A DNA stretch of 55,877 nucleotides from the NCBI GenBank assembly GCA_030019215.1, contig JASEEZ010000011.1:1-55877 (forward strand), written 5' to 3'. This DNA is from Actinomycetota bacterium (GTDB lineage: Bacteria > Actinomycetota > Aquicultoria > Subteraquimicrobiales > UBA9087). Of this stretch, positions 25,439-33,690 are shown in pieces. Below the pieces are notes generated by a model. It saw only the letters and a program-made list of their open reading frames with translations. It made no database searches and was not told the DNA's origin. The position numbers and the translations under genes were made by a program. Positions within the stretch are counted from its first letter, which is position 1; the number at the start of each line of letters is the position of its first letter.

Positions 25439-27514
25439 ATGAAAAAGATATTGGTGACCGGGGGAGCCGGTTTCATAGGCAGCAACTTCGTTCGATATAT
25501 GCTCGAGCAACATCCGGATTACAGAATCATCAATCTGGATAAACTGACTTATGCCGGCAATCCGGACAATTTGAGGGATATCGGGGGCAATCCCCGCTAC
25601 GAGTTCATAAAAGGGGACATATGCGATGGGACCCTCGTGGGGAAGGTGATGAAGGGCGTTGATGCGGTGCTGAACTTCGCCGCCGAAAGTCACGTCGATC
25701 GCTCAATTCTCAATGCTTCTGAGTTTATTCAAACTAATGTTTACGGAACCTATGTTTTATTAGAGGCAGCAAAGAAATATAGCCTTGATAGATTTATTCA
25801 GATTAGTTGTTATGATGAGAAAACAAGAGCATTAACAACAGAGGGACTGAAGACATATAAAGAATTGAAGGAAGGAGATTTTGTTTTTTCATTAAATCCT
25901 ATAACACAAGAAATAGAAATTAAGCCTATTGAAAAAATTATAGTTCAGCCCCATAAGGGGGATATGATCCATTTTAATAATAAGCGAATTGATTTACTTG
26001 TGACTCCAAATCATAATATGTTTATTCTCAGTACAAATAAAAAGAAATTGCTCGTTGAAACAGCTGAAAAAGTTTCAAAAAGAAGTATTTTTTATATGCC
26101 AGATGGCTATTGGAAAGGTAAAAAAGAAGAATATATCGATGTAAAAGGTTATGGGAAAGTTAAAACAACAGATTTAATGTATATTTTAGGTATTTTCATC
26201 GGCGATGGATTTATAGATTATCAAGAAAAAACAGTTGAGACAAAAACAGGTTTAGCAAGAGAGGAATATTTAAAGAAGTCAAGAGATATTGCCAGCGGTA
26301 GATTTAAGAGAATAGAGAAGCAAGGTAACCATAAGTCTGTATGTCGTAGCTATAGAGTATTTTTGGATATTCCAGAAAATGATAAATGTCGCAAAAAAGT
26401 AGAAAAAACTTTACATAATTTAGGCATAAAATACCATTTCCATGAAGGAAAAGCAGGCACGCATTTGTATTTTACTTCGAAGGCATTTATGGAATTATTC
26501 GCTCAATGCGGCCAAGGGGCATATAATAAGCGAATTCCGCGATGGGCATTAGATTATTCTCCAGAGTATCTAAGCTATTTATTGGAAGGATTAATGGACT
26601 CAGATGGCCATAATGGCAAAATATATCATACCGTTTCAAAAAGATTACTCTCGGATATTTGTGAACTTTGTATAAAATTAAATCTTAAACCGAGCATACA
26701 CAAAAGACATACTATATCTTTTATGAATGGCAGAAAGATAGAAGGAAAAGGATGGTATGTTTTTGTTGCTAATACTACCAAATCAATTAGCCGCCACAGA
26801 AATAAAATAATTAATTATGATGGCGATATTTGGTGTTTGAAAATCAAAGATAATAAAAATTTTTTAGTTGAGAGAAATGGTAAATTCGATTTTTGTGGAA
26901 ATACTGATGAAGTATATGGGAGTATAGAAAATGGTTCATTCACCGAAGAGTCACCTTTGCGCCCTAATAGTCCTTACGCTGCCAGTAAAGCCGCAGCCGA
27001 CCACTTAGTTCGCTCATATTTCGTAACTTATAAATTACCAGTATTAATTACTCGCAGTAGCAACAATTTCGGTCCCTATCAATATCCTGAGAAGTTGATT
27101 CCTCTCTTTGTCACGAACGCTCTCGAGGGCAAATCCCTTCCCCTGTATGGAGATGGAATGAACGTTCGCGATTGGTTGTATGTTTTGGACAACTGTGAGG
27201 CCATCGATTTTGTTTTACATAAGGGGAAGGAAGGAGAAATATATAATATCGGGGGCGACAATGAGTTGCCCAATATCGAGATCACTAGGGAAATTCTTAG
27301 GATTTTGGGCAAGCCCAGCAGTTTAATTCAGTTTGTCCAGGACAGACCAGGTCACGATTGGAGGTACTCCATTAACTCTGATAAAATAAAAAAGTTAGGC
27401 TGGAGACCACGCCACGCTTTCAAGGAGGCTCTCGAGCAGACCATCAGGTGGTATCAAGGGAACGAGTGGTGGTGGCGAAAGCTGACCCTTCGACTACGCT
27501 CAGGGTCACCTTGA
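25439..27514 (+). CDS. rmlB: dTDP-glucose 4,6-dehydratase interrupted by an in-frame intein
   Basis: Short-chain dehydrogenase fold enzyme converting dTDP-glucose to dTDP-4-keto-6-deoxyglucose. The N-extein has the NAD motif ILVTGGAGFIGSNFV and FAAESHVDRSI; the C-extein begins with the catalytic TDEVYGS and has YAASKAAADH. Between Ser and Thr of IQIS/TDEVYG lies a 365-residue intein (25808-26902). Splicing would give about 326 residues, the usual length. ATG 25439 is used; the in-frame TTG at 25433 is unlikely. The last residues (LRLRSGSP) come from a CCCTTCGAC-type repeat. AT-rich codons extend from the intein into both exteins. Confidence 0.95.
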   Translation: MKKILVTGGAGFIGSNFVRYMLEQHPDYRIINLDKLTYAGNPDNLRDIGGNPRYEFIKGDICDGTLVGKVMKGVDAVLNFAAESHVDRSILNASEFIQTNVYGTYVLLEAAKKYSLDRFIQISCYDEKTRALTTEGLKTYKELKEGDFVFSLNPITQEIEIKPIEKIIVQPHKGDMIHFNNKRIDLLVTPNHNMFILSTNKKKLLVETAEKVSKRSIFYMPDGYWKGKKEEYIDVKGYGKVKTTDLMYILGIFIGDGFIDYQEKTVETKTGLAREEYLKKSRDIASGRFKRIEKQGNHKSVCRSYRVFLDIPENDKCRKKVEKTLHNLGIKYHFHEGKAGTHLYFTSKAFMELFAQCGQGAYNKRIPRWALDYSPEYLSYLLEGLMDSDGHNGKIYHTVSKRLLSDICELCIKLNLKPSIHKRHTISFMNGRKIEGKGWYVFVANTTKSISRHRNKIINYDGDIWCLKIKDNKNFLVERNGKFDFCGNTDEVYGSIENGSFTEESPLRPNSPYAASKAAADHLVRSYFVTYKLPVLITRSSNNFGPYQYPEKLIPLFVTNALEGKSLPLYGDGMNVRDWLYVLDNCEAIDFVLHKGKEGEIYNIGGDNELPNIEITREILRILGKPSSLIQFVQDRPGHDWRYSINSDKIKKLGWRPRHAFKEALEQTIRWYQGNEWWWRKLTLRLRSGSP
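25808..26902 (+). mobile_element. Intein with LAGLIDADG homing endonuclease inside RmlB
   Basis: In-frame insert of 365 residues starting at Cys1 (block A: CYDEKTRALTTEGLKTYKEL) and ending FCGN before Thr+1. Block B is DLLVTPNHNMFI, with the TxxH motif at residues 66-69. Two dodecapeptide motifs, LGIFIGDGF (127-135) and LLEGLMDSDG (258-267), mark a LAGLIDADG endonuclease. Block F is DIWCLKIKDNKNFLV. The penultimate residue is Gly, not the usual His. Base composition is much more AT-rich than the host genes, a sign of lateral arrival. Class 1 (Cys1) splicing with a Thr acceptor is inferred. Confidence 0.93.
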
Positions 27515-27530
27515 GCTTGCCGAAAGGTGA
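27484..27530. repeat. CCCTTCGACTACGCTCAGGGT repeat at the rmlB 3' end
   Basis: ACCCTTCGACTACGCTCAGGGT is followed by CACCTTGAGCTTGCCGAAAGGTG, two inverted-repeat words of the same family as at 23484 and 36780. The RmlB stop lies inside it, so the native C-terminus (after EWWWRK) has been altered. Confidence 0.75.
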
Positions 27531-27556
27531 AACATTGATGTTTTAAGGGGGAATCG

Positions 27557-28606
27557 ATGAAGGTCTTTAGAAGTCTGGTTTTGTTTTTTTTGGTTTTATC
27601 CCTTTCCCTCACCGTGCTTTCCTGCACTAAAAGGGGGACGGAGGGGGAAGTTAAATCTGGGGTGAAGCAATCGGAGAGCGAAGAACCACCTCCACCCCCT
27701 ACCTGTCCCATTTGTGGTGTGGAGGGGAAAGCGGAAGCTGTTTCACGGAGACCGGTGGCGGTCATGGTCGAGAATTTATCCTCCATTCGGCCACAGTCAG
27801 GTTTGAGTGAGGCCTGCATGGTCTTCGAGGCTCTAGCCGAGGGAGGTATCACCAGGTTTTGCGTGATCTATGTGCATCAAGATGCGGATAATGTGGGTCC
27901 CGTTCGGAGTGCCCGCAATTACTACGCCGCGCTGGCCAAAGGTTTTGATGCCCTCTACGCACACTGTGGCGGCTCGAAGTATGCCATGGAGGCTATTGAG
28001 CAATGGGGGGTGGCCGATTTGGATCAGTTCCGCTATCCAAAGGCTTACTGGCGGGTCAAGGGCATAGAGGCACCCCACAACCTTTTCACCAGCATCTCCA
28101 AGATCAGAGAGGTTGCTGAGGATAAAGGTTTTGATGGCAACATTGATTATGAAGGGTTTTCTCACAAGCCCGATGCATCTTTGGGGAGTCGCCCCCAACA
28201 TCAGAGGATCGTCATCGAATACTCTTCGGCGCCTTACAGGGTGGAATATAAGTACGATAGCGGTTCCAATTCCTACTTGCGCTTTAACGGGGGCAAAGCT
28301 CATCTGGATAAGGTAACTGGCAAGCAGCTACAACCCAAAAATGTCGTGGTCATGTACTGTCCTACGGGGATGTTAGACGCCAAATGTCTCGATATTCAGG
28401 TCGTTGGGAGCGGCAGTTGCCTGGTTTCCAGGGATGGCAAGGCGGTTAAGGGAACCTGGGAGAAAAAGGGTGTTGATTCGCCGCTTATCTTTGTGGATGA
28501 GCAGGGCAAGGAGATCTCCCTGAATGTGGGGCAGACCTGGGTGGAGGTGGTAAAAACCGACACGCCCGTCACCGTCGAGGAAACTGCCACCGCCACCTCT
28601 CAATGA
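27557..28606 (+). CDS. DUF3048 family lipoprotein (YerB-like)
   Basis: The lipobox TVLSC places the acylated Cys at residue 23, followed by a charged linker with PPPPPTCPICG (two Cys in a CxxC). The DUF3048 core is clear: RPVAVMVENLSSIRPQSGLS, EGGITRFCVIYVHQDADNVGPVRS stretches, and GGSKYAMEAI, while the C-terminal part has VMYCPTGMLDAK and the closing WVEVVKTDTPVTV. The biochemical role of DUF3048 proteins is not known to me. ATG start behind GGGGG. It sits between rmlB and rmlD in the same direction, 14 bases before the rmlD GTG, so it is in the rhamnose operon. Confidence 0.85.
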   Translation: MKVFRSLVLFFLVLSLSLTVLSCTKRGTEGEVKSGVKQSESEEPPPPPTCPICGVEGKAEAVSRRPVAVMVENLSSIRPQSGLSEACMVFEALAEGGITRFCVIYVHQDADNVGPVRSARNYYAALAKGFDALYAHCGGSKYAMEAIEQWGVADLDQFRYPKAYWRVKGIEAPHNLFTSISKIREVAEDKGFDGNIDYEGFSHKPDASLGSRPQHQRIVIEYSSAPYRVEYKYDSGSNSYLRFNGGKAHLDKVTGKQLQPKNVVVMYCPTGMLDAKCLDIQVVGSGSCLVSRDGKAVKGTWEKKGVDSPLIFVDEQGKEISLNVGQTWVEVVKTDTPVTVEETATATSQ

Positions 28607-28622
28607 GTTGGGGAGCACATCG

Positions 28623-29453
28623 GTGAAGATTTTGATAACGGGGAGCGAGGGACAGCTTGGCAGGGACCTGGTTCGGGTGCTTTCCGATGAGCATGAACTC
28701 TTTCCCTTTGACTTGGACATGGACGTGACCGTTCTCGATGGGACGATGAAGACCGTGACTACCATCTCGCCGGATGTGGTCATTCACGCCGCTGCCTATA
28801 CCGATGTGGATGGTTGTGAACTCAACCCTGATTTGGCCTACAAGGTCAATGCCCTCGGTACGCAGAACGTCGCGCTGACCTGTCAGAGGTGTGGGGCCGC
28901 CATGCTCTATGTGAGCACGGATTTCGTCTTTGATGGCAAGAAGGGAGAACCCTACCTGGAGTTCGATGAACCGAATCCCATCAGCGTCTACGGGCGGTCC
29001 AAGCTCGCCGGTGAGAGGTACGTTACATCTCTTTTGGACAGGTACTACATTACCCGAACAGCCTGGCTTTTTGGAAAGCATGGCAGGAATTTTGTCAAAA
29101 CCATTCTCAAGCTGGCAGAGGAGAGAGAGGAGTTGACCGTCGTTGATGATCAGATGGGTTCGCCCACCTACAGCCTGGATTTGGCAAAAACCATCGCCGA
29201 GCTCGTAAAAACCGGCTGGTATGGTCTCTACCACACCACCAACAGCGGAAGTTGTTCCTGGTTTGAGTTTGCCAAGAAAATACTGGAGTGCGCCGGCAAG
29301 AGGGGGGTTAAGGTGTCCCCGATAACCTCTGAGGAGTTGAACCGACCTGCTCCCCGACCCACCTATTCAGTTTTGAAGAATTACTGCCTGGAGCTTCGAG
29401 GCATTCAACCCCTACGCCATTATGAAGAGGCCTTGAGGGACTATTTCTCCTAA
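28623..29453 (+). CDS. rmlD: dTDP-4-dehydrorhamnose reductase
   Basis: NADPH-dependent short-chain reductase for the last step to dTDP-L-rhamnose. It has the N-terminal ILITGSEGQLGRDLV, the VIHAAAYTDVDGCE segment with the downstream YVSTDFVFDGKKGEPY strand, and the catalytic YGRSKLAGE (Tyr, Lys). 276 residues from GTG 28623 is normal; GGGGAG 8 bases upstream decides this start over the upstream in-frame TTG 28608. It completes the rml pathway. A CCCCGCCATCGGCGGG palindrome follows the stop. Confidence 0.93.
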   Translation: MKILITGSEGQLGRDLVRVLSDEHELFPFDLDMDVTVLDGTMKTVTTISPDVVIHAAAYTDVDGCELNPDLAYKVNALGTQNVALTCQRCGAAMLYVSTDFVFDGKKGEPYLEFDEPNPISVYGRSKLAGERYVTSLLDRYYITRTAWLFGKHGRNFVKTILKLAEEREELTVVDDQMGSPTYSLDLAKTIAELVKTGWYGLYHTTNSGSCSWFEFAKKILECAGKRGVKVSPITSEELNRPAPRPTYSVLKNYCLELRGIQPLRHYEEALRDYFS

Positions 29454-29471
29454 CCCCGCCATCGGCGGGCC
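29454..29471. repeat. CCCCGCCATCGGCGGG palindrome
   Basis: Short perfect GC palindrome directly after the rmlD stop, identical in core to the hairpin in the ATP operon repeat copy 1. There is no T run, so it is not a standard terminator. Confidence 0.55.
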
Positions 29472-29501
29472 AGGGCTGAATCCGGCGAAAGAGGCTTATA
29501 T

Positions 29502-30314
29502 ATGCTTGAGAAGGTAAGGGAACTTTACAAATACCGTGAGCTATTAGCGAATCTGGTCAAAAGGGAACTCAAAGTCAAGTACAAGCGCTCCGTTCTGGGC
29601 TTTTTTTGGTCGCTGCTCAATCCGCTTTTCACCATGCTCGTCTTCACCTTCGTTTTTGCCTTCGTCCTGCGCATTCCTCCCCCAGAGAACGCCTGGGGGC
29701 TGTCGAGTTTCCCGATGTTCTTACTGTGCGCCCTTCTACCCTGGAATTTTTTCAGTCTCTCCCTGGGTTCTTCGGTTGGCTCCATCGTTGGAAATAGCAA
29801 TCTCATCCGAAAGATTTATTTCCCGCGAGAGATCTTACCCACCTCCTTAACCCTGGCAAATTTGATCAATTTTTTTCTGGAGTGTCTCGTGCTTTTCCTC
29901 TTTTTGGCTATTCTCGGTTACCCCTTTTACCTCTATTTGCCTTTTCTATTGCCCATACTCTTCATCGAACTTCTCTTCGTGATCGGGATGGCTCTCATCT
30001 TTTCTTTCTTGAATGTCTACTTCCGGGACGTGGAACATTTCGTGGGCATAATACTGATGATCTGGTTTTACGCCACTCCGGTGATTTATCCCTTCAGTAT
30101 GATTCCCGTAGAATGGCGTGGTCTGCCCATTCAGTCCATCCTCAAGCTGAATCCAATGACCGCTCTGGCTCTCTGTTATCGAGACGTCCTTTATTTTTGT
30201 CGGATGCCAGATCTGAGTTTGCTTCTCTATACCGGCTTATTGTCTCTCGTGGTGTTGATCGTGGCCTACCTTCTTTTTAAGCGATATGAGCCTTTCTTTG
30301 CCGAAGAGGTGTAA
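29502..30314 (+). CDS. wzm: Polysaccharide ABC transporter permease (Wzm/TagG-like)
   Basis: ABC-2 type membrane subunit of 270 residues with six predicted helices. The amphipathic N-terminus (REL-KYRELLANLVKRELKVKYKRS) followed by LGFFWSLLNPLFTMLVF and the FRDVEHFVGIILMIWFYATPVIYP segment is typical for polysaccharide exporters. It would export undecaprenyl-linked glycans together with the ATPase downstream. ATG start behind GAAAGAGG. Its stop is 1 base before the wzt start, implying translational coupling. Confidence 0.93.
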   Translation: MLEKVRELYKYRELLANLVKRELKVKYKRSVLGFFWSLLNPLFTMLVFTFVFAFVLRIPPPENAWGLSSFPMFLLCALLPWNFFSLSLGSSVGSIVGNSNLIRKIYFPREILPTSLTLANLINFFLECLVLFLFLAILGYPFYLYLPFLLPILFIELLFVIGMALIFSFLNVYFRDVEHFVGIILMIWFYATPVIYPFSMIPVEWRGLPIQSILKLNPMTALALCYRDVLYFCRMPDLSLLLYTGLLSLVVLIVAYLLFKRYEPFFAEEV

Positions 30315-30315
30315 A

Positions 30316-31572
30316 ATGAAAGTCCTGGACTCCCTTGCGACATCGAAGAAAACCAGTAGTGTTATTGATGTGCAGGGCGTGTGGAAAAAATTTCGCATCT
30401 ATCATGAGAGGAACCAGAGCCTGAAGGAGATAATCCTTCGCGGAAAAAGGGCGGATTACGAGGAACTTTGGGCATTGAAGGATGTTTCCTTCTCTATCCC
30501 CCAGGGGATGACCTTAGGGATCGTTGGAGAGAATGGTTCCGGGAAAAGCACTCTACTTAAAATTTTGGCGAGAATTCTAAAGCCCAACAAGGGCAGTTTT
30601 GTGGTGAACGGGAAGGTATCGGCCCTTCTTGAGCTGGGGGCGGGCTTTCATCCTGAACTGACGGGACGGGAAAACATCTATTTGAACGGTTCCATTCTGG
30701 GGCTCAGCCAGCGAGAGATAAGAGACAGGTTCGATGAGATCGTTGAGTTTTCTGAGCTGGAGAGATTCATCGATACACCCGTTAAGAGCTATTCCTCTGG
30801 AATGTATCTCCGGTTGGGTTTTGCCGTGGCCGTCAGCGTCGATCCCGATGTTTTGTTGATAGATGAGATATTGGCGGTGGGGGACGAAGCTTTCCAGCGG
30901 AAATGTTCGGATAAGATATTCGATTTTAAAAATAGAGGGAAAACCATCGTTTTGGTCTCTCACGGCTTGGAAGCGGTGAGAAGCATTTGTGATGAGGCAA
31001 TCTGGTTGCACGAGGGGGAGATTCAGGCGAGGGATGAAGCCAGGAAAGTGGTCGATCTCTATCTAAACAAGGTAAACGAGGAGGAACAACAGCGAGCCGG
31101 CCGGGGAGGAGAGGAACAGCATCTCGGTACCAGGGTGGGTTCACGAGAGGTGGAGATAACCAAAGTGGCTTTCTGTGATTTGGATGGCAAGGAGAGGGAT
31201 TGTTTTCAGACCGGTCAGGGTTTTGTAGTTAGGATATATTATCGAGCTCACCAGAGTATCGACAAACCGGTTTTTGGGGTAGCCATTTATAGAAGCGATG
31301 GGACCCACGTCACAGGACCCAATACCAGGCTTCACCGACTGGAGATAGAAACAGTAAGCGGGGAAGGGTGTGTGGAATATGTCGTCGATTCCTTACCCTT
31401 GCTGCCGGGAACTTATCTCTTTTCAGCGGCTATCTATGACTATGCCTGCCTTCACCCCTACGATCATCACGAAAAAATGTACACATTCAGGATTCTCCCT
31501 TCCGGCGAGGAGGAGTTTTACGGAGTTGTTCAGATTCCTTGCGCTTGGAGGCATGTAAAAGAGAAACCTTAA
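30316..31572 (+). CDS. wzt: Polysaccharide ABC transporter ATP-binding protein with Wzt C-terminal domain
   Basis: Energy-coupling subunit for the Wzm-type permease. Walker A is GENGSGKST near residue 75, the signature is YSSGMYLRLGF, Walker B is VLLIDEILAVGDEAF and the switch His is in LVSHGLEAV. The C-terminal 150 residues (from VEITKVAFCDLDG) form a beta-sandwich as in Wzt_C, which in O-antigen systems recognises the end of the glycan. ATG 30316 is chosen over the upstream overlapping ATG at 30286 because GAAGAGG is placed correctly. Confidence 0.93.
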   Translation: MKVLDSLATSKKTSSVIDVQGVWKKFRIYHERNQSLKEIILRGKRADYEELWALKDVSFSIPQGMTLGIVGENGSGKSTLLKILARILKPNKGSFVVNGKVSALLELGAGFHPELTGRENIYLNGSILGLSQREIRDRFDEIVEFSELERFIDTPVKSYSSGMYLRLGFAVAVSVDPDVLLIDEILAVGDEAFQRKCSDKIFDFKNRGKTIVLVSHGLEAVRSICDEAIWLHEGEIQARDEARKVVDLYLNKVNEEEQQRAGRGGEEQHLGTRVGSREVEITKVAFCDLDGKERDCFQTGQGFVVRIYYRAHQSIDKPVFGVAIYRSDGTHVTGPNTRLHRLEIETVSGEGCVEYVVDSLPLLPGTYLFSAAIYDYACLHPYDHHEKMYTFRILPSGEEEFYGVVQIPCAWRHVKEKP

Positions 31573-31588
31573 CTTGGCGGGTGGGCTT

Positions 31589-31837
31589 TTGGAAGAACGT
31601 CTTTACGAGCTTCCCTTCGATCAATTTCAGAGATACAAGGTGGTCGAGGAAATCGTCAATCTGGCCAGGGACGACAAACCCCTGAAGATACTGGATGTTG
31701 GCGGTTATCCCGGTCTCATCTCGGATTTCCTTCCGAATGACGAGACCTACATTCTGGACGTCGCCTCCTGTGAGAGACCGAACTATATTCGAGGGGATGG
31801 AACCTCCCTTCCCTTCACGGACGGCGCCTTCGATGTG
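31589..31837 (+). repeat. Near-identical direct repeat (first copy) shared with 32650-32898
   Basis: About 249 bases from the start codon match 32650-32898 with only about five differences by eye. Similarity then drops sharply to a distant paralogue level. The repeat covers the SAM-binding half of both methyltransferases. Confidence 0.9.
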
Positions 31838-32647
31838 GTGAGCAGTCTTGATGTTTACGAACACATCCCCACTGGAGAGAGGGACCGTTTCATAGATGAG
31901 ATATGCAGGGTGAGCAGAGATCTGGTCATACTCAGCGCGCCCTTCAAAAATAGGGATGTTGAACTGGTGGAGAAGGTCCTCTACGAATATGTGGCCCGTG
32001 TCTTTGGTGAATTCCCCACGCTCAAGGAACACATCGATCGAGGACTGCCCGATCTGGATGATCTTCTCCATAGATTAGAGAACAAGGGCTTGCTCGTCAT
32101 CAATTTTCCCAGTGGATACCTTTATAATTGGTTGGTTATGATGTTGGTCAAACATTACATCATGGCGACGCTGAATTCTCAAAAGGTTCAAGCTCAGTTT
32201 GACAAGCTTTACAACGTGCATTTCTCTCATGATGAGTTCAGATCACCGAGCTATCGCCAGGTAGTCGTCGCCTCCAAGGTGGAAGGTGAGTCATTTCTAA
32301 AAAAACTCGCGGGGGAGTTTCGACCCACCGAAACCAGCGCCGAGGAGGTAGGATACAGACTACAACTTTTTCAAATGCTCCTTGATCTGTTAAACTTGCA
32401 GGTGAGCCAACAATTGACGGCCCAGGAGGCCTACATTAGGGAGTTGGAGCAGAAAGCAAAGGCTCAGGAGAAAAAAATCGCGCCGTTGGAAAAGCAGATT
32501 TTGGCCATGGAAAAGACCCTGGAGCTTAAAGAGCAACACATTGCCAATCTTGAAAAGTTTGCCATCAAAGTGAAGGCCACGTTGCTGTACAAGCTTTATT
32601 CGCTAATCAAGCGTTCTTTTAACCGTGCACGCGCTAGGAGGATCTGA
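31589..32647 (+). CDS. SAM-dependent methyltransferase with C-terminal coiled coil
   Basis: Class I methyltransferase fold: ILDVGGYPGLISDFLP (SAM-binding glycine loop), the LDV acidic strand end, and GDGTSLPFTDGAFDVVSSLDVYEHIP as motif III-IV. Residues from about 285 on form a charged heptad-type coiled coil (RELEQKAKAQEKKI, LEKQILAMEKTLELKEQ) ending in a basic tail. The start is placed at TTG 31589 by alignment with the next gene; the in-frame TTG at 31574 is an alternative. Its first 249 bases are almost identical to those of the downstream paralogue. Target unknown; possibly capping methylation of the exported glycan next to Wzt. Confidence 0.82.
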   Translation: MEERLYELPFDQFQRYKVVEEIVNLARDDKPLKILDVGGYPGLISDFLPNDETYILDVASCERPNYIRGDGTSLPFTDGAFDVVSSLDVYEHIPTGERDRFIDEICRVSRDLVILSAPFKNRDVELVEKVLYEYVARVFGEFPTLKEHIDRGLPDLDDLLHRLENKGLLVINFPSGYLYNWLVMMLVKHYIMATLNSQKVQAQFDKLYNVHFSHDEFRSPSYRQVVVASKVEGESFLKKLAGEFRPTETSAEEVGYRLQLFQMLLDLLNLQVSQQLTAQEAYIRELEQKAKAQEKKIAPLEKQILAMEKTLELKEQHIANLEKFAIKVKATLLYKLYSLIKRSFNRARARRI

Positions 32648-32649
32648 AC

Positions 32650-33690
32650 TTGGAAGAACGTCTTTACGAGCTTCCCTTCGATCAATTTCAGAGATACAAG
32701 GTGGTCGAGGAAATCGTCAATCTGGCCAGGGACGACAAACCCCTGAAGATACTGGATGTTGGCGGTTATCCCGGTCTCATCTCGGATTTCCTTCCGAATG
32801 ATGAGACTTACATTCTGGACGTCGTCTCCTGTGAGAGACCGAACTACATTCGAGGGGATGGAACCTCCCTTCCCTTCACGGACGGCGCCTTCGATATGGT
32901 GGTGGCCATAGATACCTTGGAGCACGTACCTATCGAGAAGCGTCAGGATTTCATCTCCGAGGTGCTCCGAGTCGGCTCAAAGCTCACCGTAGTTATGGGT
33001 CCTTTCTATAGCGAGGACATTGAGCTGGCGGAGAGAATAATCTTTGAGTTTAGTCTGAAAACTTTGGGTAAGGATTTTGCCGAGGGTCATCCCCTCAAGG
33101 AGCACATCGAGCATGGCTTGCCCAAAATTGACGCTTTTGAAGCGGAGCTTAACCAGCGGGATTGCTCTTTCCTCATTTTCCCCAGCGGATATTTGTATCA
33201 CTGGCAGGCCTTAAATTTTGTCAAGCATTTTCTGTTCACCATTCCTGACTCCGATGATCTTCTCAAGATGGTTGATAAATACTACAATTCGTACTTTTAC
33301 GAGGAGGATAAAAGGGATCCCAGCTATCGACATATGTTTGTGATTGCCAGAGATCGTGATTCTAAGCTGTTGAGCAGGATAGAGAAAGGGTTTCACCGGA
33401 CTCCACCAGCCTCTTTCAAGGATTTGTCCTATAAACTACAGCTTTTTGATCTCCTTTTCTCTCTCTTTGATCTGGGGAGCAGGAGGGAGCTGGATGCAGT
33501 CAAGAAAAGGAATCTACAGTTGGAAAAGGAGATCGAGGCCAAGGACTCACAGTTGGAGGCCTTGAGGGCGTCTCTGGATCAGTTGGAGGGGGAGGAAAAA
33601 GCTTTGCGGGCAATGATCGCCGACCTGGAGAGCCAAATTGAGCGGCTGAGAGGTTTGAAGGAAGGGAAAAGAGAGGGTGCGGTTAAATGA
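32650..33690 (+). CDS. SAM-dependent methyltransferase with C-terminal coiled coil (paralogue)
   Basis: 346 residues. The N-terminal 83 residues equal those of the preceding gene almost exactly, then diverge (MVVAIDTLEHVPIEKRQDF, VMGPFYSEDIELAERI). A coiled coil follows near the C-terminus (LQLEKEIEAKDSQLEALRAS, LEGEEKALRAMIADLESQ). TTG start with TAGGAGG at 32634-32640. The stop overlaps the start of the next glycosyltransferase gene (ATGA at 33687). Similar overall design to its neighbour suggests two methyl transfers on related glycan acceptors, or one protein being a helper. Confidence 0.82.
   Translation: MEERLYELPFDQFQRYKVVEEIVNLARDDKPLKILDVGGYPGLISDFLPNDETYILDVVSCERPNYIRGDGTSLPFTDGAFDMVVAIDTLEHVPIEKRQDFISEVLRVGSKLTVVMGPFYSEDIELAERIIFEFSLKTLGKDFAEGHPLKEHIEHGLPKIDAFEAELNQRDCSFLIFPSGYLYHWQALNFVKHFLFTIPDSDDLLKMVDKYYNSYFYEEDKRDPSYRHMFVIARDRDSKLLSRIEKGFHRTPPASFKDLSYKLQLFDLLFSLFDLGSRRELDAVKKRNLQLEKEIEAKDSQLEALRASLDQLEGEEKALRAMIADLESQIERLRGLKEGKREGAVK

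Noticed and set aside
25808-26902. Group I or II intron or simple gene interruption in rmlB
   Set aside because: The insert is in frame without stops, starts with Cys, ends with Asn before Thr and has intein blocks A, B, F and G. An intron would not need an open frame continuous with both sides.
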